Origin: Propionibacteriaceae bacterium
GTDB taxonomy: Bacteria; Actinomycetota; Actinomycetes; Propionibacteriales; Propionibacteriaceae
Assembly: GCA_031268515.1 (NCBI GenBank)
Contig: JAIRXC010000088.1
Coordinates: forward strand, 1-39,201
DNA length: 39,201 nucleotides
Direction: 5' to 3'
Positions 29,467-37,833 of the stretch are shown piece by piece. The number at the start of each line of letters is the position of its first letter. Position 1 is the stretch's first letter. The position numbers and the translations under genes were made by a program. Under the pieces are notes generated by a model, which did no database searches, was not told the origin of the DNA, and worked only from the letters and a program-made list of their open reading frames with translations.

Positions 29467-29709
29467 ATGCAAGCAGGTTATCTATTGGCGCAGTACCTTC
29501 TCAAGAAGCTCAACGCTAGCGGCAGCGCAGCCGCGAGGAATCAGCTAGCAGCTTTTGTTGGCATGGCGACCGCTTCGACAATCGTGTGCATCCTCCAAGC
29601 TGGTGGAGTGGCTGCTCTCACTGTCTGGTTCGGGGCAAACTCAGCTGTTGTTGGAGCGCTGGCCGGCCCCTTCGGTGTCGTGGGTCTTGCAGTTATCGGC
29701 GCTCTCTGA
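29467..29709 (+). CDS. Candidate circular-bacteriocin-like precursor peptide 2 (80 aa)
   Basis: MQAGYLLAQYLLKKLNASGSAAARNQLAAFVGMATASTIVCILQAGGVAALTVWFGANSAVVGALAGPFGVVGLAVIGAL; SD AGAAAGGA; alternative ATG one codon upstream at 29464. Confidence 0.75.
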   Translation: MQAGYLLAQYLLKKLNASGSAAARNQLAAFVGMATASTIVCILQAGGVAALTVWFGANSAVVGALAGPFGVVGLAVIGAL

Positions 29710-29781
29710 CATCACTTTAAGACGCCAACTCTGATAGGGGTTGGAGTTTCTATCCTTAAGGGCAGCGTGTAAGTGAGTTCT

Positions 29782-29818
29782 CACCCTACCTGTTCTACTC
29801 TGCTTGCTCGGTAAGGTG
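29782..29818 (+). promoter_or_regulatory. Imperfect hairpin between precursor genes and downstream biosynthesis genes
   Basis: CACCCTACC-N19-GGTAAGGTG, 9-bp stem with one mismatch. Confidence 0.4.
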
Positions 29819-29904
29819 AACCCCCCACCTCTTGATGAGCGTCTATGAACGCAGTGAGTAGGACTTGCCCTTGCGTCAAACTCTCAATATCGTAAGGACT
29901 GACA

Positions 29905-30384
29905 ATGAGACGGCTATTACCGGTTCTCGTGCTGGCCTATATAAGTTTCATTACTTGGATGGCTTATGATAATGTAGACAGTGATTTTATGCGCACAATA
30001 GCTCAGACGAACAAATCGTGGGTAGTTGTTGTGGCTCTTGGTGTTCTATATTCTGGTATCACGCTAGTGACAATTTGGTTAATTCGTCTATTATATCGTT
30101 TCGCCTATAGGTTGGCGGTTCCGGGTGAGTTCTGTGCGAAGACGGTGAACTCCCAAGGGCTGCTCATGATTGTCATGTGCCTCTTTTCTCACGCGCTAGC
30201 TGTGTGGGTCAAGATTATTTCAGGGTTGGCGCTTGGGGCGGTTTCTTTTCTATTTCCGTTGGGGTTAATCATTTGGATTGGCATGAAGGACCCGCTACTC
30301 CGTGGCGCCCGTAAGATCATCGTTGGGACTCCTTTGTATCTGTACATCCTCGCTGATGCGGCTTTGATCATTTGGTTTCAGTAG
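29905..30384 (+). CDS. Small polytopic membrane protein (159 aa), bacteriocin island
   Basis: Several hydrophobic segments; SD TAAGGA upstream of ATG. Confidence 0.75.
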   Translation: MRRLLPVLVLAYISFITWMAYDNVDSDFMRTIAQTNKSWVVVVALGVLYSGITLVTIWLIRLLYRFAYRLAVPGEFCAKTVNSQGLLMIVMCLFSHALAVWVKIISGLALGAVSFLFPLGLIIWIGMKDPLLRGARKIIVGTPLYLYILADAALIIWFQ

Positions 30385-30392
30385 GCAGCTCG

Positions 30393-30962
30393 ATGGTTAA
30401 TACAGAAACTTCGACGCGACACTCGGAACGCGCAGAGGTACTGTCAGAAATAATTCTGTGCCATGTAGCTCTCGCGGTATTTCTCGCCTTTGTTGGCTTC
30501 TTGGTCGCAGAGTGGGCGGTGGCCGGGTTCTTTGGAGATGCCCTGCGGCAATCAACATTGCCGGTCACGCTTTCGGTGACTCACAGCGAGATGTGGGGGA
30601 TATTTTTCCATAACATAGCATTTTTTCTCGCGGTGTCTGTTCTGCCTATGTTTAATTCCGTCGTCGTGGCCGCACAATTCTTTATCCTGGGGGCCATGGC
30701 AAGTCTAATCACGAATCTACCGCCGTCGGTACAATTCGAAATATTCTATCGCCATGCGCTCCTCGAGGTTGCTGCGCTACTATTGGCCGTGGCCGTGAGC
30801 TATGTCCTGTATTTTTCGGTTAGGCAATTCATTAAGGCACCTCGACGAGACACAGGAGCATTGAAGTGGAGGCTTTTACCGGCTATTCCCATGTACGCTG
30901 GTATCGTCACTCTGACGCTAATTGGTGCAATTTTGGAGGGATCTGTCTTTGTACGTCTTTGA
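30393..30962 (+). CDS. SpoIIM/DUF95-like membrane protein
   Basis: SEMWGIFFHNIAFFLAVSVLPMFNSVVVAAQFFILGAMASLI...FEIFYRHALLEVAALLLAVAVSYVLYF follows the DUF95/SpoIIM pattern (N-rich TM, H-x-x-x-E-x-x-A-x-x-x-A). Confidence 0.7.
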   Translation: MVNTETSTRHSERAEVLSEIILCHVALAVFLAFVGFLVAEWAVAGFFGDALRQSTLPVTLSVTHSEMWGIFFHNIAFFLAVSVLPMFNSVVVAAQFFILGAMASLITNLPPSVQFEIFYRHALLEVAALLLAVAVSYVLYFSVRQFIKAPRRDTGALKWRLLPAIPMYAGIVTLTLIGAILEGSVFVRL

Positions 30963-31530
30963 TGAGATGTCATTTCGTTACCGAGAATGGGTCTTCGAAG
31001 CCTACTCGGGCTCCATCGAAATTTCCAAGGTTGGACTCGTGGGAAAGAATGGTTGTGGTAAGACGACGTTGCTCAAGCTGCTTGATCGGCAGCTTAAGCC
31101 TCAGAAGGGGCGTATTAGGGTGGCGGGGTCGACTTACATGGTCGATTTTGACTTGTCATCGTACAAGGCTTTCTGGCCAGATGATGTCGTGGAACTCTGC
31201 TCTCATCTGAGTTCTTTTGACACGACGCAGGCCGATCACGTCATCGACTATCTCGGGTTGGGAGATTACATCAAGACTCCGATAGGAGAACTCTCCAAAG
31301 GCACAGTCAAAAAAGTGGCGCTGCTGATGGGGTTCATGTCCACAGCCGATGTCTTATTGGTCGACGAACCCTTTGAGTCCATCGATCAAGAGTCAAATTC
31401 CCACCTGGTGATGATGTTGCGGCAGCGTCAGGGGAGCCACGTAATTGTCAGCCATGATGAGGGTATTCTGCGTCAATGTGTAGACACGGTCTACACGATT
31501 ACCGATAGGAAGCTGGCGGAAAGCCCGTGA
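30949..31530 (+). CDS. ABC transporter ATP-binding protein
   Basis: GLVGKNGCGKTTLLKLL (Walker A), ELSKGTVKKVALLMGF (signature), ADVLLVDEPFESID (Walker B), HVIVSHDEG. TTG start at 30949 after GGAGG; overlaps upstream gene. Confidence 0.85.
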   Translation: MYVFDEMSFRYREWVFEAYSGSIEISKVGLVGKNGCGKTTLLKLLDRQLKPQKGRIRVAGSTYMVDFDLSSYKAFWPDDVVELCSHLSSFDTTQADHVIDYLGLGDYIKTPIGELSKGTVKKVALLMGFMSTADVLLVDEPFESIDQESNSHLVMMLRQRQGSHVIVSHDEGILRQCVDTVYTITDRKLAESP

Positions 31531-32840
31531 GAGATCTCTGCTCATCGCTGGTCCGTGTAGAGTTCCGCCGCCGCCAGTTTAAGCCCGTCAAGCAGACTTT
31601 TATCGGTCTCGGAGTGGGGACTGGAATGTCAGTATTCATGTTGGCCAGTCCGCAGTGGACGCTTTTCGCTCTGTTATTGTACTGCGTTTTCACCCAGTTC
31701 ATCGCCATGGACAGCAATGGCATATTTCTAAGTTTTCGCGATTGGTATCGCCTCGGTTTCCGCAGGCCTAGTTGGACTTATCGGATCGCCTATGTCACCG
31801 ATTACGTCATGCGCGACTGGTGGTTGGCAGATATCTTAGCCCTGATCGTTTGCTTGTTCGGCGCTATAGTGCAAAGCAAAACCCTATGGGGGGTGATCAT
31901 ATGGATCGTCTGGGTGGTTAATCTATGCGTGTTGCCTAGCCACGCTTACCTGGGATTCCGTACGACGGCCAAGGCTCGGACCATTTATTTGACAATTCTA
32001 ATGAGTTTTCTTGGCGGCGCTGCTCTGCTGTATGCCACCGGTTTTGATCTGCCAGATTGGGTCTGGTCTTGGATGCCTTTGTGGTGGCCGATTTTCTGCA
32101 TGATTTACCTGTTGGGCCTTGACGTTGTGACCTCCCGGATCCATACCCCGGGCTTCGACACCCACGGCGAGAGGAGGATCTTTGCTTGGATTCGACCACT
32201 GTCGCCGTTCTTGTTTAAAGATTTGCTGCTTTTCTATGGCATGGCAGTCGGCGCTGTATTTCTGGCAGGCTGCTTGTTCTTCGCGCTCCTGCCGACTGCC
32301 AATGGCTTACCCAAAATGCTGACCGTCAATGCGTTCATCGTTCTCGGTTGGATAAACCTGTTTATGGCTCGCAAAGAAAAGAATTACCGCCTCATAGCCG
32401 AGGATAACGTGTTCTCAGAGCAGGCTCTGCCACGCGATGGCCGCTTCATACGACACCGAAAGTTTGGCACTTTGGCTCTGGGGGCGATGATTCCGTTTGC
32501 TCTCTGTTGCATTGTGGCTCTGAGCGTCTCTTCCTCGTGGCGAATCTTACTGCTAGCAGCTGCTGTCTTTGCCGCCGGACTGGTCATCGACGCGCCGCTC
32601 ATCATCAGACGAGGCGCACTGGCCCGCAGACTGCGGACCGTAGTCAAGTATTCAATGATCCTCTTGCTGGCTCCGGTGATCTATACCGGTGGCTCTGAGT
32701 GGTCCATATTGGTCTACTGCGGCGTCCTATGCCTCCTGTATGCTCCTTCGTGTATCAGAGTTTATGGGATACGGCCTCGAAGAGTGCGATCTGGAGACTT
32801 AAACCGAACCGAGGCGCATGCAGTTGTTAGCGATATCTGA
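31527..32840 (+). CDS. Large polytopic membrane protein (437 aa), putative partner of the ATPase
   Basis: GTGA overlap with ATPase stop; many TM segments. Confidence 0.8.
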   Translation: MRDLCSSLVRVEFRRRQFKPVKQTFIGLGVGTGMSVFMLASPQWTLFALLLYCVFTQFIAMDSNGIFLSFRDWYRLGFRRPSWTYRIAYVTDYVMRDWWLADILALIVCLFGAIVQSKTLWGVIIWIVWVVNLCVLPSHAYLGFRTTAKARTIYLTILMSFLGGAALLYATGFDLPDWVWSWMPLWWPIFCMIYLLGLDVVTSRIHTPGFDTHGERRIFAWIRPLSPFLFKDLLLFYGMAVGAVFLAGCLFFALLPTANGLPKMLTVNAFIVLGWINLFMARKEKNYRLIAEDNVFSEQALPRDGRFIRHRKFGTLALGAMIPFALCCIVALSVSSSWRILLLAAAVFAAGLVIDAPLIIRRGALARRLRTVVKYSMILLLAPVIYTGGSEWSILVYCGVLCLLYAPSCIRVYGIRPRRVRSGDLNRTEAHAVVSDI

Positions 32841-32860
32841 TACAAGTTAAGGACGCGATC

Positions 32861-33109
32861 ATGAAAACAAGCGAATTCAGGCATCTCGTTGAGCCGTTCG
32901 CGGCAGGATCTGATTATGTCGTTTATGGGTTGCGAAAAGCGAAACTCAATCAGTCCTGGTGGCATAAGATGGTAGTTGCCTTATCTCCATCGAGAGGCGT
33001 CATCGACTCAGAGGGCGGAATCTGGTTCCTGGTGGCGTGTGACTCACATAGCCTTTGCGCTGTCACTATGCCGTTTACCTGGAAACGGCTCGGCAGCGTT
33101 GATTTCTGA
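32861..33109 (+). CDS. Small protein (82 aa) of unknown function; candidate immunity/accessory protein
   Basis: ATG preceded by AAGGA; positioned between the membrane protein and the MacAB-like genes. Confidence 0.6.
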   Translation: MKTSEFRHLVEPFAAGSDYVVYGLRKAKLNQSWWHKMVVALSPSRGVIDSEGGIWFLVACDSHSLCAVTMPFTWKRLGSVDF

Positions 33110-33155
33110 TGACCAAACGACTCTCATTGACGCGTTGTTAGACGGTCTGAGGTAG

Positions 33156-34466
33156 ATGAACATGAGAGCTATTTCAAGGACATGTTGGCAAATCTCTGAC
33201 GGTGTCCGGCTATGGCGAAATATCGTTTATATCATCACGATGGCGGCGCTGGCTTGTACCCTGACGAGTTGTAAAGACCCAGTGAGCGAACCGCAGACTT
33301 ATGTTCTTCAATACGAGAAGTATTCATATGCCGGGAATTTCATGCCAGCGATGATTTATCCTCTCGATCTCTCGAAAGCAGATGTCGCATACGCGGCTGG
33401 GACGCAGGTGGTCAAAGGGGAGGATCTGAGAGCCCAGACTCCCGAAATCCAGGAAATGTTGGCGCGCCTCCAGGCTAAAATCGACCACGCTATGAGTGAA
33501 AAAGACAGAGTATTGAGAGCTCTCGCTGAACTGAATCGTGGAGGGTTCGCCTACGAATGGGTGTCAGACGCTAGCCCGGAATCAGACGAGGTCCGCCAAG
33601 CGGGGCACGAAATCCAGTCCACAATTATTTCCTATAATCGTTCAGTTTCAGATTACACGCTACAAGCAATGAAGACAGATGCCGACATCGCCTCGTTGCA
33701 AACTCATATTGCATTAGCCGCGCCATGTGACGAAGCTGAGCCAGTAAGTACGCCTGCAACGCCCCAGATAACGCCCCAGATATCGTGCACCGATAATGCT
33801 ACATTGTTGAACTTACGCCAGCAGATAACTGACCTCAATGGCGCACGTGAGTCTGCAAGGACGGACTTGTCCTTCACCAAGATGGCTACAGATAATCAAC
33901 TGGGCTCATCCTTCGAAGCGCTTGCTGGCGTGTACGACCGCCTTATTGATGGCAACATCCAACAAATAGACACCTACCATGTGCCTTCTCCCGATTCCGG
34001 CACGCTCTCTATTGAAGATGGCAAGGCGTATGTGCTTTCGGCTGAATTCGTATTCGTATATATAGCGACGGAAACTCAGGTGGAAGCGCTGTCCGCCGCG
34101 ACCGATCTAAAAGCGGAGGTCGATGGCCATGTAGTAGCTGACTTGCTGTTGGCCTCAGTTAATTTCAGCGCCGAGTTCACAACGGATTTCCACTTGCCGA
34201 AATATGAAATGACATTCAGCGCCGAGAATACTCGACACGGGTTTGTTCCCAGTTCTCATGGAACGGCCACTATGACGCGCACATCCACTTCCATCGTCAT
34301 CCCGCCCGATTTTCTTGGCTTGCAGGGAGAGCGCAATTACGTACTTCTAGACGGTCGGGAAGTCACGGTCCAAGTCGTCAAGAATGCCGATGGCCAATGG
34401 GTATTGTTGTCTCCGTACTCGTCTCTCAGTGTAGGAGATGTCATTCAGGAAGTAGTGGGTGGGTAA
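33156..34466 (+). CDS. Lipoprotein, HlyD/MacA-like adaptor
   Basis: Signal and lipobox ALACTLTSC; predicted coiled-coil region (QEMLARLQAKIDHAMSEKDRVLRALAEL...); followed by TAATG-coupled ATPase and FtsX-type permease. Confidence 0.7.
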   Translation: MNMRAISRTCWQISDGVRLWRNIVYIITMAALACTLTSCKDPVSEPQTYVLQYEKYSYAGNFMPAMIYPLDLSKADVAYAAGTQVVKGEDLRAQTPEIQEMLARLQAKIDHAMSEKDRVLRALAELNRGGFAYEWVSDASPESDEVRQAGHEIQSTIISYNRSVSDYTLQAMKTDADIASLQTHIALAAPCDEAEPVSTPATPQITPQISCTDNATLLNLRQQITDLNGARESARTDLSFTKMATDNQLGSSFEALAGVYDRLIDGNIQQIDTYHVPSPDSGTLSIEDGKAYVLSAEFVFVYIATETQVEALSAATDLKAEVDGHVVADLLLASVNFSAEFTTDFHLPKYEMTFSAENTRHGFVPSSHGTATMTRTSTSIVIPPDFLGLQGERNYVLLDGREVTVQVVKNADGQWVLLSPYSSLSVGDVIQEVVGG

Positions 34467-35134
34467 TGATCAGCCTCACTGACGTCGGAAAGGTGTATAG
34501 AGGCAGGAATTTTGAAGTTGAGGCTCTGCGAAATGTTGATCTACAGGTGCCTATGGGGCAGTTCCTCTCCATCGTGGGAAAGAGCGGATCGGGCAAATCT
34601 TCTCTGCTTAAGATCATCGGCCTCTTAGACTTCGACCACACCGGCGAATACCTCTTCCACGGGTTGCGGTATGGAGGAGCTAAGGACTCCTTCGTCACGT
34701 CCGCCCGGAAAAATATTGGATACGTTTTCCAGGACTTTCAGTTGATCAGACGGTACACATTACGGAAGAATCTTCGAATAGCTGCCGCTATTCGAAAAGG
34801 ATCGCCCGTGGATGAGGAGGTCGATCTTTGCCTGGAGCGAGTGGGAATTGCAGACAAAGCGTTGAGCTATCCTGATGAATTAAGTGGCGGGCAGAAACAG
34901 AGAGCATCAGTTGCGCGAGCGATCATTGGCCAACCACGACTCATCATTGCGGATGAGCCTACTGGGTCCCTGGACTCGTCAACAGCTCAACAGATCGTGA
35001 CACTTCTGCGACAAGTGCACGATGACCTCCAGTGTTGCTTACTTCTCGTCACACACGATTCTGATATTGCTATGACTGCTGACAGGGTCGTAAAACTGGT
35101 GGCAGGAGAAGTTCGCCATGATATTCTTTATTAG
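34466..35134 (+). CDS. MacB/LolD-type ABC ATPase
   Basis: GKSGSGKSSLLKIIGLLD, YVFQDFQLIRRYTLRKNL, DELSGGQKQRASVARAIIGQPRLIIADEPTGSLD. Confidence 0.93.
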   Translation: MISLTDVGKVYRGRNFEVEALRNVDLQVPMGQFLSIVGKSGSGKSSLLKIIGLLDFDHTGEYLFHGLRYGGAKDSFVTSARKNIGYVFQDFQLIRRYTLRKNLRIAAAIRKGSPVDEEVDLCLERVGIADKALSYPDELSGGQKQRASVARAIIGQPRLIIADEPTGSLDSSTAQQIVTLLRQVHDDLQCCLLLVTHDSDIAMTADRVVKLVAGEVRHDILY

Positions 35135-36245
35135 GAACTGTCTCCAGGGCTTGTGGTTTAACAAGCTACGGTCGGCCCTAACCGGGATTGGCGTTCTGGT
35201 TGGAGTAGCCTCGGTCGTTCTCATTATGACCCTCTCAGCCTCCCTCCTAAATGATCTTAGCAACCAGAAGCCCAACTCGTGCGATTTCATCTTGATGAGC
35301 AGCGCTGAGGCCAATTTTGACCCGATGATTGTGATGTCCGACTCCGATATTGTGTCGAGACTTTCAACGATTTCCAAACGTCCAGATGTCAGCAGTTTCA
35401 CTCCGTCTAAGGTTGAGGCGCGGGTCCATGCGCAATTGGCATCAGGTGGTGACATCGGTTTCTTGGTTGCAGAGTTCGCTGACGATGTCCCTGTCGAGCA
35501 AGGACAGCCTTTCAGCCAGACGTCAGGCAATGTGGCAATCATGTACCGAAATCAAGAGTTTGCCAATATTAAGATTGGCGCGCGCATACTAGTCGACGGT
35601 GAAGTCTTCACCGTCATCGGTCTCACAGATTCACTCGGAACGGGGGGATCGACTCGACTATATTTTCCCTTGCGCTTGGAAGGACATGTGCACATCCATG
35701 AGGAAAGCGTGGCAGCGGCCTATACTCTTAGGGTGGCTAATGGAGTTGATCTCATGTCCGTGTGTCAATCCGCTCTGCGGCAACTCAACACAGGGATCGA
35801 CCCCAACTTGAAATTCATCGATATGAATGCTGAATTATCATCCATGCTGCAACAGTCCTTATTGTCGGTTCAAGTGGTTCTTGCGCTGATTGCCTCCGTT
35901 TCGTTGGCTGTTGCGGCGCTTAACATCTTAAACACAATGTACATCGCCACGCTCGAGAGGGCCGACGAGATCGCCATCTTCAAGTCGTTGGGAATGACGC
36001 GCGCTAGAGTGGTGCTGCTGTTCATTTTCGAATCAGTCGTCGTGGTGGCTTTGTTCGCCGCCATGGGCTGCCTCTTGGGCAATCTAGGCGCGTTAGTGAT
36101 TCTATCGCTGGTGGGTATGCCGATGGTATTTTCATGGCCCAGTGTGGTGGTGCTGCTGCCAGTCACTATCCTCGTTGGCCTAGGCGGGGGCTTCTACCCC
36201 GCGTATCGAGCTGCGAAGATCGATCCCGTTAGGCTGTTGAGATAG
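35118..36245 (+). CDS. MacB/FtsX-type ABC permease
   Basis: N-terminal TM plus NKLRSALTGIGVLVGVASVVLIMTL; C-terminal ALNILNTMYIATLERADEIAIFKSLGMTRARVVLLFIFES...YPAYRAAKIDPVRLLR. Confidence 0.93.
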   Translation: MIFFIRNCLQGLWFNKLRSALTGIGVLVGVASVVLIMTLSASLLNDLSNQKPNSCDFILMSSAEANFDPMIVMSDSDIVSRLSTISKRPDVSSFTPSKVEARVHAQLASGGDIGFLVAEFADDVPVEQGQPFSQTSGNVAIMYRNQEFANIKIGARILVDGEVFTVIGLTDSLGTGGSTRLYFPLRLEGHVHIHEESVAAAYTLRVANGVDLMSVCQSALRQLNTGIDPNLKFIDMNAELSSMLQQSLLSVQVVLALIASVSLAVAALNILNTMYIATLERADEIAIFKSLGMTRARVVLLFIFESVVVVALFAAMGCLLGNLGALVILSLVGMPMVFSWPSVVVLLPVTILVGLGGGFYPAYRAAKIDPVRLLR

Positions 36246-36298
36246 CCTGTTTCAACCCCTGCTTGTCAGCTAGCCAGACCACTGATGTTGCTGGCGGC

Positions 36299-37696
36299 TT
36301 AATCTGGCGGCGGCGGGGGAACTGCGCCGCCGGTGAACTGCATGTCCGCGTCGTTGGCGAAGCGGGCCAGGTGGCCTTGGAAAAGCAGCTTGATGTTCCT
36401 TGTGGCCCCGTTGCGGTTCTTGGCGACGATGACTTCGGCGTCGCCGGTCCGCTTGGCCGGATCTGGCTGATAGGCGTCGTCGCGGTGGAGGAGGATGACG
36501 ATGTCGGCGTCTTGCTCCAAGGAGCCGGATTCACGCAGGTCCGACAGCATGGGCTTCTTGTCGTTGCGGGCGTCGGGGGCGCGGTTGAGCTGGGACAACG
36601 CGATGACCGGGAGGCCGAGTTCCTTGGCCAAGAGCTTGATCTGGCGGGAAAACTCGGAGACCTCGACCTGGCGCGATTCGACCTTCTTGCCCGAACTCAT
36701 GAGCTGGATGTAGTCGATGATGACGAACTTGAGGTCGTGGCGCTGCTTGAGCCGGCGGGCCTTGGCTCGGATTTCCATCATCGTCAGGTTGGGCGAGTCG
36801 TCGAGGAACAAGGGCGCGCCGGACAGGCGGCTGGAGACGGCGGCCAGACGCTCCCAGTCGGCTTCCAAGTTGCCGGTCCGGATCGACTGGAGGTTGATGC
36901 CGGCCTCGGCTGACAACAAACGCATCATGATCTCGAGCGAGCTCATCTCGAGGGAGAAGACGACGGTCGGCAGGCCGTGGCCGATGGCGGCGGCGCGGGC
37001 GAAGTCGAGGGCGATGGTGGACTTGCCGACGGCGGGCCGGGCGGCGACGATGACCATCTGGCCGGGGTGGAAGCCGTTCGTCAGATCGTCAAGCTCCCGG
37101 AAACCGGTCGGGACCCCGGCCAGGCGGCCGCCGTGGGAGGCCAGGGTCTGCATCTCGTCCCAGGTCGGCTCGAGCAGGTCGGCCAAGGGCTTGCAGTCTT
37201 CGTTACGCGAGTTGTCGCCGACCTCGTAGACGGTCTGTTGGGCCATGTCCACGATGTCGTCGACATCGCCCTCGGCCGTGTAACCGAGTTGGGCGATCTT
37301 GATCGAGGCCTCGACCAGGCGGCGCAAGACCGCCTTCTCGCGGACTATCTCCGCGTAGTAGGCGGCGTTGGCGGCGATGGCGACCGAGGAGAGGAGGTCG
37401 TGGATATAAAGGTGGCCGCCGACGCGGCCGATCTCGCCGCGGCGGGTCAGCTCGGCTGCCACGGTGATGGGGTCTGCGGGCTCGCCCCGGCCGTAAAGGG
37501 CCAAGACGGTCTCGAAGATGAGTTCGTGGGCCGGTTTGTAAAAGTCGCGGCCGTGGACCAACTCGATGACGTTGGCGATGGCGTCCTTGCTCATGAGCAT
37601 GGCCCCGAGGACCGACTGTTCCGCCGCCAAATCCTGGGGCGGGGTGCGGTCGACCGAGTCGCCGCGGTATTCGGTGAACTCGCGGATCTGAGTCAA
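36299..37696 (-). CDS. dnaB: Replicative DNA helicase
   Basis: AAEQSVLGAMLMSKDAI, VPTGFRELDDLTNGFHPGQMVIVAARPAVGKSTIALDFAR, VVFSLEMSSLEIMMRLLSAEAG, IDYIQLMSS. TTG start at 37696 after GAGGAGG. Confidence 0.97.
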   Translation of the reverse strand: MTQIREFTEYRGDSVDRTPPQDLAAEQSVLGAMLMSKDAIANVIELVHGRDFYKPAHELIFETVLALYGRGEPADPITVAAELTRRGEIGRVGGHLYIHDLLSSVAIAANAAYYAEIVREKAVLRRLVEASIKIAQLGYTAEGDVDDIVDMAQQTVYEVGDNSRNEDCKPLADLLEPTWDEMQTLASHGGRLAGVPTGFRELDDLTNGFHPGQMVIVAARPAVGKSTIALDFARAAAIGHGLPTVVFSLEMSSLEIMMRLLSAEAGINLQSIRTGNLEADWERLAAVSSRLSGAPLFLDDSPNLTMMEIRAKARRLKQRHDLKFVIIDYIQLMSSGKKVESRQVEVSEFSRQIKLLAKELGLPVIALSQLNRAPDARNDKKPMLSDLRESGSLEQDADIVILLHRDDAYQPDPAKRTGDAEVIVAKNRNGATRNIKLLFQGHLARFANDADMQFTGGAVPPPPPD

Positions 37697-37833
37697 GGGG
37701 GCCTCCTCGGTCGATGTCAGCTGACGGCACTCTAGGGACAGCCTCTGACAGTTTCCGAACGGGAGACCGAACGCCCTACGGGGAGAACCTAGGTCCCCGC
37801 GGGCCGTCCGCCAAGCCAGTTATGCCCAGGTGC

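Noticed and set aside
28996-29472. 158-aa minus-strand ORF opposite the first precursor peptide
   Set aside because: No domain, lies antisense to a well-supported small ORF and its leader; the plus-strand ORFs have SD sites and a paralog.
29020-29709. Ordinary class II double-glycine-leader two-peptide bacteriocin
   Set aside because: A GG pair exists (AAGG/QAGG) but it is about 45 residues in, follows a hydrophobic rather than polar leader, and no C39-peptidase transporter is present; the gene neighbourhood fits circular bacteriocins better. Not fully excluded.
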